Part shown: piece by piece, positions 26,779-38,150 of the stretch
Position numbering within the stretch: position 1 is the stretch's first letter
Layout of the letters: each line of letters starts with the position of its first letter
NCBI GenBank assembly: GCA_027924585.1
Contig: BSBM01000299.1
Coordinates: 32,278,501 to 32,342,500 of the forward strand
Length of the DNA stretch: 64,000 nucleotides
Source of the DNA: Larix kaempferi
Lineage: Eukaryota; Streptophyta; Pinopsida; Pinales; Pinaceae
Direction: 5' to 3'
The notes under the pieces: generated by a model
The model's database searches: none
Seen by the model: the letters and a program-made list of their open reading frames with translations, nothing else
Told to the model about the DNA's origin: nothing
Program-made: the position numbers and the translations under genes

Positions 26779-29700
26779 TGTAATATCCCAACTTTTTGAC
26801 TAACTATAATATGAAGTTATATCACGTCATGGCTCAAGTATGTGTGATTTATTACGCTTGAGATAGCATTAGTTTGTTTTGATTTATTCCTTCGTGAGTT
26901 GATATATTGGGCATGGACCTTGAATTGTTTTCATTATTGATATATGCGGGGTAGGAGAGCACGAATGAATAAACTATGTTGCATTTTGAGAATTGGTTAC
27001 AAATTATGATATACAGAGATTATTCCTTTTGTTACACTATACTGTGCATAGCATGATTTACATGGTTGATTATTTAGTGTGTTGAGCATGGACTCAGAAA
27101 CACACGAATGACCTATATACTGGGCTTAAGCCCCAATGTATTTAGAGGATTGTAGTTCGTACTGGGCCTAAGCGCCGATGTACATTGAGTGTTGGGCATG
27201 AACCCTGGAGCACTCCAAGCTTGGAAGAAATGATTACCGGATCCGAGGCCACTTAAATATCCTAGATGTGCCTCACAACCACATTCTAGCTCTAGTGTTG
27301 AGTAGAGTCTCTAGAATTGCACTAGCGTAATGCCCATGTGAGAGTGTTGAGTTAGACGGCTCTGAAGAGCACTCGGGGTTACTAATATCAAGTGTTGAGT
27401 CGAGAGGACTCTGAATAGCACTTACGTATCTTAACACAACTATTTCGACTTGATTAAATAAATCTTATTATCATCACCTACTGCGGGAACTACCATGTTA
27501 AAACAAGCGATGTGACATGCAAAGGGAGAGACTAGACGTGCCTTACCAACTTGCCGAAATCGTCCAAAGAAATGGACCCTATCCTTAAAAAGAATTAAAA
27601 GAAGTATCATGTGAACAAAGTGCTTAAAAGGTCTCAAAGATAAATATTATTATTATTTAGAGCTTCTAAGAATAATATTGTTATTATTTATTCTTCTACA
27701 TATATATGTATCCATAAGTGGGCTGCCACTTCTACAAATGTTATTTATTAATATTTAAAGTGGAATTATAAATTATTTATTATTATTATTATCAAAAATA
27801 TTTCAGATCAAAACACTTTGATAAAACAAAGTGAGAATTCCTAGTCACAAATTAACTAGCAGTTAAGTGAAAAAATAATACTCTTTTTTATATATATATA
27901 TAATTTAAATTATTTTAAAGAAACGAGTAATTTCCAACAATCATTTTGGAAGATGTTCCTACTTAAGGAGTACAGAACCCAAAGCTTGCAGGATCTTCGT
28001 CTTTATCTTTTGGTATTAATGTGCCAACAAGAGCTCTCTGTTCCAGAAGGGAACTCTGCTCATAAATTTTCCAGATCTGAACCAGCTACACCTCTAGGGC
28101 CTCTACTTCTCAGGTTGCATGTCAGAACCAGCTTGGGGGGATTCTTACTAAACTAGGAACGGTTGTAGAATCATGGTTGGGAGGAACGTGGTAGTCCCAA
28201 AGTCATCCATCCAAGATCAATTAACAGGTCAACTAAGAGTCTAGTAGTTTTCATTAATTAGTTGGCTGAGTGTGCAGGTTATTATCGGTAGGAGCAAGTT
28301 ACAGGAATCAGCAGGTTATTATCAGCAGGAGTAATCTACAGGAATTTAGCAGGTACACAATTTCTATATGATTTTTCCATTTAATTATTTTCCTTTTTTA
28401 AAATAGAATGTTAAAATAGTATGGTTTTCTATACTAGCTTAAAATTCGAGCATTGCCCAAAATCCAATGGCATTTCCTAGCAGGTCTAGCTAGCTAGCCT
28501 TTTCTAGTCAGCTGTATTGTGGTTTTACTTCATCGAAGTCTAATATTTTATTTCTCTCTTATCTGTCCATAGATTCTTGTTTAAATTGCAGCATAATTAT
28601 ATAACTACTGAAATCGTTTTAGTAGAACTCATTGACTTCTAGAATAAACTTTTATAAAATCAGCTGCTCAAATTTATATCAAATTCAGCAAAACATCCGC
28701 TACAGTCAACCGTATATTTTCTATCACAACAAAATAGAGGGATTGATATTTTATGTTCATCGAATTAAATAGTTTCCCTATTACATATATATTCTATTAC
28801 AAACACAGAAGTCGACTTTTTCTTCTTCATTGATTTATTATATTACGAAAACAGAGTCATTAGCTAGGACATAAATCATTACTTCTCATACACTTATCTT
28901 CTCATAAACATAAACAACATTTTATATAGCTATCGCTACTACTTATCGCCTTAGCATTGCAAGGAGACATCGGGCCTTTCCAAAACACACAAACTTAGCA
29001 TTCGGTCAATCAAGAACTTATACATACAGCCATACAGTACTTTCAACAATGAATGCAAATCGTTACAGTTGTACACATAGGCGTCTAACAAAACTTAGGT
29101 CAAGGGTTGAATCCCATGGCATCCCCAAGACCAACCACCGGGAAAGTTTCTCTACAGGAGGCACGCTTACAACCAAACAGAACGTTGTGTACCACCCTGA
29201 TACTTTCATAAAAAAAATGTTACATCTAGCAACGCAGAAAACAAATAACCTGGAATCATCTCACTCAAACCCTAGGTTCACTACCAACGCTTAGCACAGA
29301 GGACCTCCTCTAAAACCTCTACAATGATACAAAGTAACACATCAAGAATACAGAGGTATCACAACACTACACTACTCAGAGGGAAACCCAAAACAAAACT
29401 ATTATTTAAACCCAGCTACGTTTTCAAATCCAAAGGCATTAAGAACCCATACCCATTTAAGGTTTGCACAATACTCTATAAAAACACACAAGGAGTTTCC
29501 ATAATAATAGAATCAGACCAGCACAGGATTCACAATTTAACTCATATAAGAATACAAAATAGCAGTTACCATATGAAATCGTGCAATCATACATCCCAGC
29601 GAGGTAGGAAATCCCATCTTCTTTTAAACAACATTTAGATTATACATTTCATGTTTGGGCATAAACCACAAAAAGAGGAATGTTATGCATCATATTAGCC

Positions 29701-31218
29701 ACCAGCAAAGAATAAAACCCCAACGCAAATTTTTTTTTCATATTACACAGTATGAATAAATGCAACCATGGCATTCGTTATAAATCCGATAGACATTTTA
29801 TAGCGCCCCGTTTTACATAGAAATTTCATTGTATAGGATTGGAGACCCGAGTAAGAGGATAGGACCCAATTCATAAAACATATCTAGTTACATTAATATC
29901 TCTTGCAGTGTTCAAATCTCCTGAGACGCCATATCAAGCCCCAACGCTCATAGGTCCAGCCATAGGTGACCTTACCCAACTCCCAAAAGTAGAGCAGTAA
30001 GCCAAATGCTAACGGGACTGGTTCTTAAAATAGGAACCAAATGCATACATACACCGTCAAGGATGCGAATAGTTAGGGCAACAAAAGCGTAGGCAAGACT
30101 TACCATTTCCCAAACCACGTCCTCAAATTCTGGATTGGCATAGCTTCGCATCACACCCTATATCCCCTGTGACATACAAACCAAGTTTTTATCAGTAATA
30201 AACTCTGTGATTTTTGTATCCAAAGAAGAGAAGTAAAAACGCTAACATAGTCTGGAACCTCCATACTTGTCAGGAGTATGATACCCACACCTTGGGTTGA
30301 GCTTAGAAATGCTAAGGTACTGACTACGAGCAGAGCTCAGTTCAGAACCCCATTTTGGCCACCATCAATGAAAAACAGAGCAAGAAAACCACAAACAGGC
30401 AAGAGCAATGACCAAAGACAAACCCTTTTCGAATACAAAGATCCCACTGACAGCAAGTACCCTTATGCTTTAAAGGTGCATTTATATCATCTACCGACAT
30501 ACCATAAGTGGAGGTGTGATATTTGTGCAAAGACTTTAGTATAGTCGAAACCATTGCAAAGTGCCAAGAAGGGCCTCGTGACCATAGACTCCCTTTGTAC
30601 AAACTCTTAGGTATGATTATCACACACCCTTGGCCTTTAAACTATATTTTCCAAAGTTTAATCCTAGCAACCCGCAGGCATGTGGTCGGATGTATTTTAG
30701 CCTTCTAGGGTAACACAGTTATGTATGGAACACCTGCGATAATAGAATGCAAGAGAGGGTATTATCAAACAATGCTAAGTCCAACAAACCCTAGAGTATA
30801 CCCATGCCTCTCGGCAACCTTTCCGAGGTATGTAGTTACCTTCCCCTGAATGATTAGTAACCACCATGTGAGCAACATACCGACATCAAAGGAGCTCATT
30901 ACCTGAAGGTGACATTAGACATTTGAATTTAATCACATGATTTCTTAAAACAGTAAGAAGTATATTTTTCTACCTTGGTACCAGCATTTACAATTGTAAT
31001 AAAACATGCCATCATTTGTTTTCCACATCGCTTCCGCAATACTAAACTCATACATAGAATGGACCATGTAAAACAAAAATCTTAGGACTTCATTTGTTTA
31101 CATAAGTATGGATTTTTTTACTCAATATTAGATTTAATGAGTAAATCTTACTGCTGTAAGTAGTCACTATTGCAGGTGGGAAAAATTTCAAATTTTTGCT
31201 ATTTTTTGGGACATTACA
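26779..31218 (+). mobile_element. Solo LTR nested in the chromovirus 3' LTR (4440 bp)
   Basis: The ends are TGTAATATCCC and GGGACATTACA, with an exact target duplication AGAAC (26774-26778 and 31219-31223). It is collinear with the host LTR but clearly more divergent than the host's own two LTRs, so it comes from a related subfamily. No internal domain or primer site remains. Several short frames inside (27953-28156, 29049-29294, 29324-29638, 30278-30544) are kept in the duplicate at 51679-56117 only because the duplication is recent. Confidence 0.93.
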
Positions 31219-32518
31219 AGAACCAACAACAACCAGCAACAAGTCGAAGACAGAGTGAGAAGACAATACCCCAAGTCATTCACCAAAACCCTCGTTGAGA
31301 GGCTGTTCCCCATTAAGCATTAAAGACATGTGTAAGAAGCGCACCAACCAAATGTTTAAGTGGAGGTTCAATATTTTACAACCAAGACTATAGTGGAGTC
31401 ATAGTTTCTCAACTACTTTTTGATTTAAGCAAAAAGGTCCTCATGGCCATAAAACTCATTTAACAAACCTAAGGTTTATGAACCCTTGTAGTAACTAACA
31501 TCTGCTACCAATGGACTACCATCCCAAAGTTTAAACATAGTGACATGAACAACATACCGTCATCAAAGGAGCTCACCACCTGAAGGTGCAGTAGACATCC
31601 GCAATTAAAATACATGAGTCTTAAAATAGTAAGTAGTGTTACATCCTACTTTTGAACCAGCTTTTGCAACCGCAATAAAAACATGATCTCATTTTATTTC
31701 CACACCGCTTCCGCAAATTCTAAACTTACATATAGAAGAGACCATGTAAAACAAAAAGGCTTAGGATTACTTTGTGCCATACAAGTATGGTTGTTTTTAA
31801 CATTTATACATTTAATGTAAGCATTTTCTATTATAAACTAATGACTATTGCATGCAGGGAAAATTTTTAATTTTTTTTTTTTTTTGGGACATTATAGTTA
31901 TATAAAGGCACATTATTTTCTTATGACAAATAACAGTAGCGCATATTAATCTAAAACATTGCTTTGATATTCTATTTCTTCATTTGACCATTAAACAAGA
32001 AATGCATGAGATGTATAGCTTACAAGTCATTAACTTAGACGAGTCACTTTAGAGGTACCTTAGAATCTTGACACAAAACCTTTGAAGGCTAACTGAAAAT
32101 ACATTTAAATTATACATGTAATATAGGCTCTGACATGTCACCTTTACTTGTAATATGCAAAAATGAAGGTTCTAAATCTTTAGCATGAATGCTAAGTAAG
32201 CCTCGGGGTTACCCTTAGGACCCCTTGAGTCGTCAAAAGAAGAACAACAGTTAGCACTTATAAACATCAATTTTTTATTGAGCTTTGACATTGGTATTAT
32301 AACAATATAGATAAGACAAGAAAAAGCTCTAGTAACATCTTAGAATAGATTTTAACTTCATTTTATAGCAAGACACAAACATTACATCGAATGATAGTAC
32401 AAACACTTTTTGCAGCATAATGACAAAGAAGCATTAATTTTATTTCCGCACAGTTAGTTTAATCATTAAATGCTACATTGAAAATTTTTATATTTTTGGT
32501 AATTTTTAGGATGTTACA

Positions 32519-33000
32519 GAACATCATCCAGAGCATCGTCCTAATGCTCAGCACACAATGCTTACATCCATAGCCATGGGAAGGATCCTCCTATCACCAT
32601 GCTTGGAATGGCTTCTGCAAATGTGTCCCATCACTTCTTCCTCGAAGTATCTTCTATCTAAAGAACACCAAGCCTCTCTCTGAAGTACTCAAACTTCACT
32701 CTCGCTAGTGGTTTCTTCAACACATCTACAAACTGCTCATCCGTCGCAACATACAGGAGCTTCATTGGTCCTCTCTGCACCATATCCCCGATATAGTTAT
32801 ATTTGATCTCGATGTGCTTCGACCTGTAATGGAACACTGGGTTCTCTAAAAACTTCACACAACTTTGGTTGTCACAATACATATAGGTAGCATCCAGCAG
32901 GAGATAAAATACCTCAGACAGTAGCTTCGTAATCCATACTGTCTCACAAGTGGTTGAACAAGCTGCAACATACTCTACTTCGGTTGTACTCAATTCTATG
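32519..33000 (-). pseudogene. Ty1/copia RNase H C-terminus and 3' tail, left copy
   Basis: The minus strand from 32993 to 32658 encodes 111 residues of the copia RNase H end: STTEVEYVAAC, then MYCDNQSCVKF, then SKHIEIKYNYI, then DVLKKPLARVKF. The domain is truncated on its N-terminal side at about 33000 by an LTR fragment. Downstream (32519-32657) is the element's 3' tail, originally joined to the 75-bp array at 4591-4868. Compared with the right copy it differs at eight bases and seven residues, and each time this copy has the atypical residue (Y for D, N for H and K for T among them). Confidence 0.88.
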
Positions 33001-34199
33001 CAGGACTACTTGGATGAATCGACCATGCAATGAGACTAGAAGGCCTAGGGAAACTCTGTTGTTATATTTCTTAATGAGGGCTCAATCTGTACTTTCGGGT
33101 GCAAGACTTGGAAGCTCCAATCTTATTATTTCGGGGGCCCCCATCTCTTGTATTGTCCTTCTATTTATAAGTATTTTGGTAACGGGTGCAACCTAGGGTT
33201 TTGGACTTGAGATGGTTTAGTTTACTTGACTTGACAGCTTTGTCTTAAAAAGAATTTTAGTCTTTATACTTTTAACTCTTAGTTTACTTTATTTACCAAT
33301 ATATATATTTATATAACTATAGATAGATATATAGATATATATATATGTATGACTCTTAGTTTATTTATCATATTTTATATTTATATGTTTTGACTCTCAG
33401 TTATTTGATCATAGGATTTCTTTTAATTATCCTATCTTCTAGTTGATTTGGTATGTCAACTAATAGGTTGTTATAAACCCTTTGCATGCTCAGTCCCTCT
33501 TTAAGTGGCAGTACCAATCTGAAGAGAAAGAAAGATGATTTATTTAATCAATTGAAAAATATGATTACTAATGCTCCATAGTTTTTGGCTCAACATTAGC
33601 AATGTGATGAGATTTTGTGCTATTCAGATTTTTTGAGGCTCAACACTTTTAGGTGAGGTAACTCCAGTGTTATTTAGAGCTTATGCTCAACACTTTTAAG
33701 CGGGAATTACACTAGTTTTATTCCAAAGATTGTGCTCAACACTAGTTCTAGGATGAATACAAGATACACCTAGGGATAAAAAGATCAAGGATTCGATGCT
33801 CCAGAGCTTATGCTCAACATCTATAATGGTTGGTGTGCTCCGGGGCTTATTCCCAACACTTATTAATTATCTTGTGGGGTTATCTATGTGATCCAGAGCT
33901 TACGCTGAACACATAATACAATAACCCATGTGCTCCAGGGCTTATGCTCAGCGCATAACAAAATTCATCCACGTGCTTGAGGGTTTATTCCCAACACATA
34001 ACAAAAGTCATCCATGTGCTCTAGGGATTATTCCCAACACATAAGAAAAGTAATCCATGTGCTCCAAGGCTTATGCCCAACACATAACAAAATTCATCCA
34101 TGTGCTCCAGGGCTTATGCCCAACACATAAAAAAGGCATCCATGTGCTCAAGGGCTTATGCCCAACACATAACAAAAGTCAAAGTCTCTGGATATTACA
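32998..34199 (-). mobile_element. LTR fragment, minus strand
   Basis: It runs from a CATGCAATGAGA block shared with 10960 to GGATATTACA at 34199, which is the reverse complement of an LTR start. It represents roughly the first 1.2 kb of an LTR of the 7768 type; the rest is deleted. It adjoins the truncated copia RNase H directly. AT dinucleotide runs near 33300-33350 differ in length between the two duplicate copies. Confidence 0.75.
33887..34190 (-). repeat. Expanded minisatellite of about 43-47 bp inside the LTR fragment
   Basis: Six to seven units carry the phrase GTGCTCCAGGGCTTATGCCC followed by AACACATAACAAAA. Each contains the near-palindrome GGGCTTATGCCC. It is a locally amplified version of the LTR-start array and gives a spurious open frame at 34057-34284. 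Confidence 0.85.
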
Positions 34200-34717
34200 C
34201 AAGCTAGCTAAATCTAGTAGAGGTACTGATAGCTCTATGGTTGAGCTGACTAGATTAGCAATTCCTTCCTTTCTATTACCTTGAGAGCTTGATAAGCCCA
34301 TTTTTTTATTGGCTAGGCTAATATGTGGTATATCCTTGGCTATATGTGATTTTGTTTTTTGCTTTTCCTTCTCGAAATCATGCCCAACTCGGGGGTTGCA
34401 GCTATGTTGAGAGATTGCCGAGCAAGGTTATCCAATGGTTGGGTGGAACATTGCATTTGCATAACGAGTTGCCTGGGACAACTTCATATCAAGATAAGTA
34501 TTCTCTTGTATTAATTATGCAATATCTTTAATTGATGCATGTGAGAATTAAGCTTGTGTATCAATGATGTGTGTGTGCATGTGGATGGAGTTTACTTCTG
34601 TTATTATTTGTATTATGCATTTATTTGCATGAATTTGTAAAATGAATATGGGGAAAAATTGGGAACCTTGAATGTAGGGTCATGTCCCCTCTTGGATTTA
34701 TGAAAGGGGATGTGACA
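34200..34717 (-). mobile_element. Possible LTR end fragment
   Basis: The stretch ends GGGGATGTGACA at 34717; its reverse complement TGTCACATCCCC resembles the LTR starts in this window. A GGTTGGGTGGAACA phrase near 34438 recalls the TTGGGAGGAAC block of the LTRs. There is no coding motif, and the attribution is weak. Confidence 0.35.
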
Positions 34718-35635
34718 ACTTAAATCACATTATTCAATATATACTCTTATACATTTACAAAAAATATATCAAACAATAATAAAAAACAATAGGTTTACTA
34801 CATTGTATATGTAAAAATTATAATGAACTTTATTACGATGTTATAAATTGTGAATATGGATCCTAATTACCCAATAATCTCTTAGGAAAGGGGCTTGGTC
34901 ATGATTTCAAAGATGGTAAATGTCAACCATAAAATCTTCTAATGAATTTAGTGAATTAGTGACTTAAAACAATTTATTTCAATAAATAAAATAAATAATT
35001 CCAAAATCAACATTTAACAATGTTTATATCAACTAATTAATTAAAAAAAATTAATTTCATTAGAAATCAATACGATAATAATAAAAAAATTAATTTCACT
35101 AAAAATCAATACGATAATAAAAATATTTATAAATTCCTTTCCTTTTATGATGGAAAAACAATAATGATATCACTACAAAAACAAAATTATCTCTTGGATA
35201 CTAGTTTTATTCATCTTGATAAAAACAAAGCAAATTTGTAAACCATGAAACTTAATTTTACTACTTAGTAATAAACTTATTAATATGTAAACCAAGATAT
35301 TTAAATTTATATATTAATATGATGTTATTAAAGATCGCATTTGTTAAGCAATATATAACTAAATGTAAGTATAATAAATATTTATCTAATAAAAATAATT
35401 CTAAATTCTAAAACATAATTTAATAAACTTATGGCCGTTTTTTTTAAATTCTACCATCCTTTCATGATTTCAAAGATTAAATTACAAATCAAGTTTACTA
35501 ATTTCAGATTTACTCACTCACATATAACATTAAGACTATATAGCAATATACTAGATTTATCTTAAAACTAGAGAGGGATCCATTTTTAACATGTGCTTAA
35601 CAAATTTGGGGATCCACCTTTAACATGTGCTTAAT
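34718..35635. other. AT-rich spacer, no gene seen
   Basis: Long A and T runs with no open frame of note. A short direct repeat (AATTTCA.TA.AAATCAATACGATAATAA) occurs twice near 35050-35120. An AACATGTGCTTAA phrase occurs twice near 35588-35633, just before the tandem array. Confidence 0.6.
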
Positions 35636-36390
35636 AGATCTGTTTAACTTGAATTTATGTTGGTTTTAATTTTTTTATTATAAGGCAACATTATTTTTCT
35701 TAATTACTTTTTATTTTTTATAATTTATGAGCAGACATGGAAATGTAACCTGAGAAAAGTGACAATGAAAATGCAACCTCAGAAAAAAGTGACAACATCT
35801 CCCCCGAACTCAATTGTAAACACTGAATACAATAATCATTTCAATAGATCTGGGTTTAACATGGATTTATGTTGGTTTTAATTTTATATTATAAGGTAAC
35901 ATTATTTTTCTTAATTATTTTTTATTTTTTATAATTTATGAGCCCACATGAAAATGTAACTTTAGAAAAGTGATAATAGCTCCCCCAAACTGAATTGTAA
36001 ACAGGTGGCTACTCTCATACAATAATCATTCTACTCTCATACAATAATCATTTCAATAGATCTCGGTTTAACATGGATTTATGTTGCTTTTAGTTTTTTA
36101 TTATAAGGCAACATTATTACTTTTTATCTTTTATAATTTATGAGCCGACATGAAAATGTAACCAGAGAAAAGTGACAACATCTCCCCCAAGCTTAATTGT
36201 AAACAGCTGGCTACTATCGATACAATAATCATTTCAATAGATCTCCGTTATAAAGCAACATTATTTTTCTTAATTACTTTTTATTTTTTATAATTTATGA
36301 GCAGACATGAAAATGTAACATGAGAAAAGTGACCACATCTCCCCTAAATTGAATTGTAAACACATGGCTACACTTGCTACAATAATCATT
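35636..36390. repeat. Four-unit tandem array (about 150-212 bp units) upstream of the repeat-protein locus, left copy
   Basis: Units begin at AGATCT-type sites at 35636, 35846, 36058 and 36239. Each holds ATTATAAGGCAACATT or a close variant, TTTATAATTTATGAGC.GACATG, AAAATGTAAC, an AAAAGTGA phrase, CTCCCCC and AATTGTAAAC. The array ends about 250-300 bases before the gene's ATG, so it occupies the likely promoter-distal region. Confidence 0.85.
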
Positions 36391-36686
36391 TAAAAAAAGA
36401 TGACAAAACTCACCACCTTAACTATATCTATATGTTCACAATTGTGAAGCCTTAAGATCACAAACAAGGTCTTATGAAATTGCGAAGACTTTAGTTCAAA
36501 AACTAAGAAACGAAGATAACAGGTCTTTTAGGTGACTTGGGTTTGAGAAGATATTACGTATCTCTGGTTCAAGGGATCTCTGTTTTGGCTTAGGCTGGTT
36601 TGGCTTGATATTAGATATTAGGTACCTCTGGTTTGGTTCAGGCTGTCCCGATCTAACATCGAAGGATTGCTTCGTAGAATATCACT

Positions 36687-38150
36687 ATGGTGGTCGCTGG
36701 AGACACAAACCTGCAAACAAATACAGCCAGATTGCCGAGTTCTTCCAAAAAGAGTACTATTATAATGCCAATGGATCCGAAATCTGAAGCATTTTGTGGA
36801 GGATCCGGGAGACGTCCATTAAGAGAGGATTCTGCAATACCTAAATTTGATGCGCATCGTGGAAGATCCGGGAGACGTCCATTAACAGAGAATTCTGCAA
36901 TACCTAAATTTGAAGCCCATGGTGGAAGATCCGGGGGACGTCCATTAAGACAGAATTCTACAACCCCTAAAACTGAAGCGCATGGTTGAAGATCCGGGGG
37001 ACGTCCATTAAGACAGAATTCTACAACCCCTAAAACTGAAGCGCATGGTGTCAGATCCGAGGGACGTCCATTAAGACAGAATTCTACAACCCCTAAAACT
37101 GAAGCGCATGGTGTCAGATACGGTGGTGTCAGATACGGGGGACCGCGTAATTGTACAACCCCTAACTTTGAACCGCATGGTGGAAGATTCGGGGGACGTC
37201 CATTAAGAGAGAATTCTACAACCCCTAACTTTGAAGCGCATGGTGTCAGATCCGGGGGATGTCCATTAACAGAGAATTGTACAACCCCTATATTCAATGC
37301 TTCTAGGATTAATCCTTCTCGAATAAAAGGAAGAGATACTGCTGGACTTGTTTTGTCCAATACTCATCAGGGTTTGAAGCCAAAGAAAGAATTTTGTTCA
37401 AGTGATCGAGTTTTACCAGTTGATTCAGTTAATCTTGCAGTTAATGTTGTAGATGATGATAAGTTTGACTTGGATCTTTTCAAAGGGCATGACTATGACC
37501 AGGCATTGGCAGAGCTGAATTTGCAGCCTGAGGGACTCTCATCCAAAAAAGAGATGAAGCCAAAAGTTGCGTCTCCCATCGATGGATCCAAGTTCAAGCC
37601 TATTGAAGAGGCAGGCCTTGTTCTCAACCCATCAAATGCACCTGCAGATATATCATGTGGAAATGTGGCTCAGAATTGGGAGACGGCAACTTGGGATGAA
37701 AGTCTAACGGATTTAGATTCAGACGACAAATGTTTCAGTAGTCCCTCAAAGGAGAGCATCTGTTCAAATAGTATTTGTTCCACTCCTACTTCTTCGGTAC
37801 TACTAAATGACAACCTCTGTGAGAAACTCTTCCTTTTGCAACAACAATGTCAAGATTGGGATAAGATACCATCATTATCTTCAGTTTTGACACAAGAGTT
37901 GGTGGAGACTGAAAAGAAGGTTGGAGATTTCTCCAATTCCACATTGGAGAAATTTTTAATGCAGCTGGATGCTGAATTGGGCCATGCGACCTTGAAAGCA
38001 TTAAGCAATGAACTCGACGACAACGACGATCCACAAGATCCTCTCTACTGGCCTCTCACTCCGGAATCTTATAGGAATATTGAAGGATTCTTTGACAAGA
38101 TCCTCTCTACTGACCTCTCTGCGGTTTGCTTTACCTCAATCCAACAATAA
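36687..38150 (+). pseudogene. Repeat-protein gene, left copy, with a premature stop
   Basis: Same locus as the intact frame at 61613-63061. The frame opens at the equivalent ATG and stops after 100 codons: GGA in the right copy is TGA here (36987-36989), in the fourth 21-residue repeat. The same frame reopens immediately and continues to TAA at 38148-38150. A 15-base in-frame duplication (GGTGTCAGATACG phrase, about 37115-37135) adds five residues. Only a few missense differences follow (E for V, C for R, L for I). The C-terminal 265 codons from 37353 could survive as a shorter product from an internal start, but nothing shows that they do. Confidence 0.75.

Larger units (their letters stand above)
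13144..31896 (+). mobile_element. Complete but dead Tekay/Del-like chromovirus (Ty3/gypsy), with nested insertions
   Basis: Both LTRs, the primer site (17521-17533), gag, pol with a C-terminal chromodomain remnant, and the polypurine tract (22339-22350) are present in canonical order. Target duplication GTTAT is exact on both sides (13139-13143 and 31897-31901). Without its two internal insertions the element is about 13.3 kb, of which roughly 4.8 kb is internal. Clade placement rests on the integrase-linked chromodomain, the tRNA-Met primer and the 4.4-kb LTRs, and is an inference. Many stops and several lost catalytic residues make it non-autonomous. Confidence 0.93.
22351..31896 (+). mobile_element. 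3' LTR of the chromovirus, interrupted twice
   Basis: It starts TGTAATATCCC right after the polypurine tract and ends GGGACATTATA (31896), one base changed from the expected TTACA. Its own sequence is 22351-24331, 25278-26778 and 31224-31896. The interruptions are an inverted-repeat element and a solo LTR. A further internal deletion of about 200 bases is present near 31543 relative to the 5' LTR. Confidence 0.9.
4869..32518 (+). mobile_element. Solo LTR of the TGTAACAT family, split by two later insertions
   Basis: The LTR starts TGTAACATACCCC at 4869 and ends GGATGTTACA at 32518. Its own sequence is 4869-7767, 12403-13143 and 31897-32518, about 4.25 kb in total. It is flanked by AAACA (4864-4868) and GAACA (32519-32523), a 5-bp target duplication with one transition. 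It has a TATA-like CTATATAAG at 5217-5225. It belongs to the same family as the LTR at 873-4590 but is in the opposite orientation. No internal coding region remains, so it arose by LTR-LTR recombination. Inside it sit a minus-strand solo LTR and a full chromovirus. The short reading frames at 5325-5636 and 6889-7098 are not genes. Confidence 0.75.

Noticed and set aside
33840-34190. CRISPR-like regular repeats
   Set aside because: Units are contiguous and degenerate with no unique spacers, and the context is a plant LTR.
34057-34284. 75-codon frame with repeated GLCPTH units
   Set aside because: It is the translation of the LTR minisatellite; the sequence is explained by tandem repetition and no start or family supports a gene.
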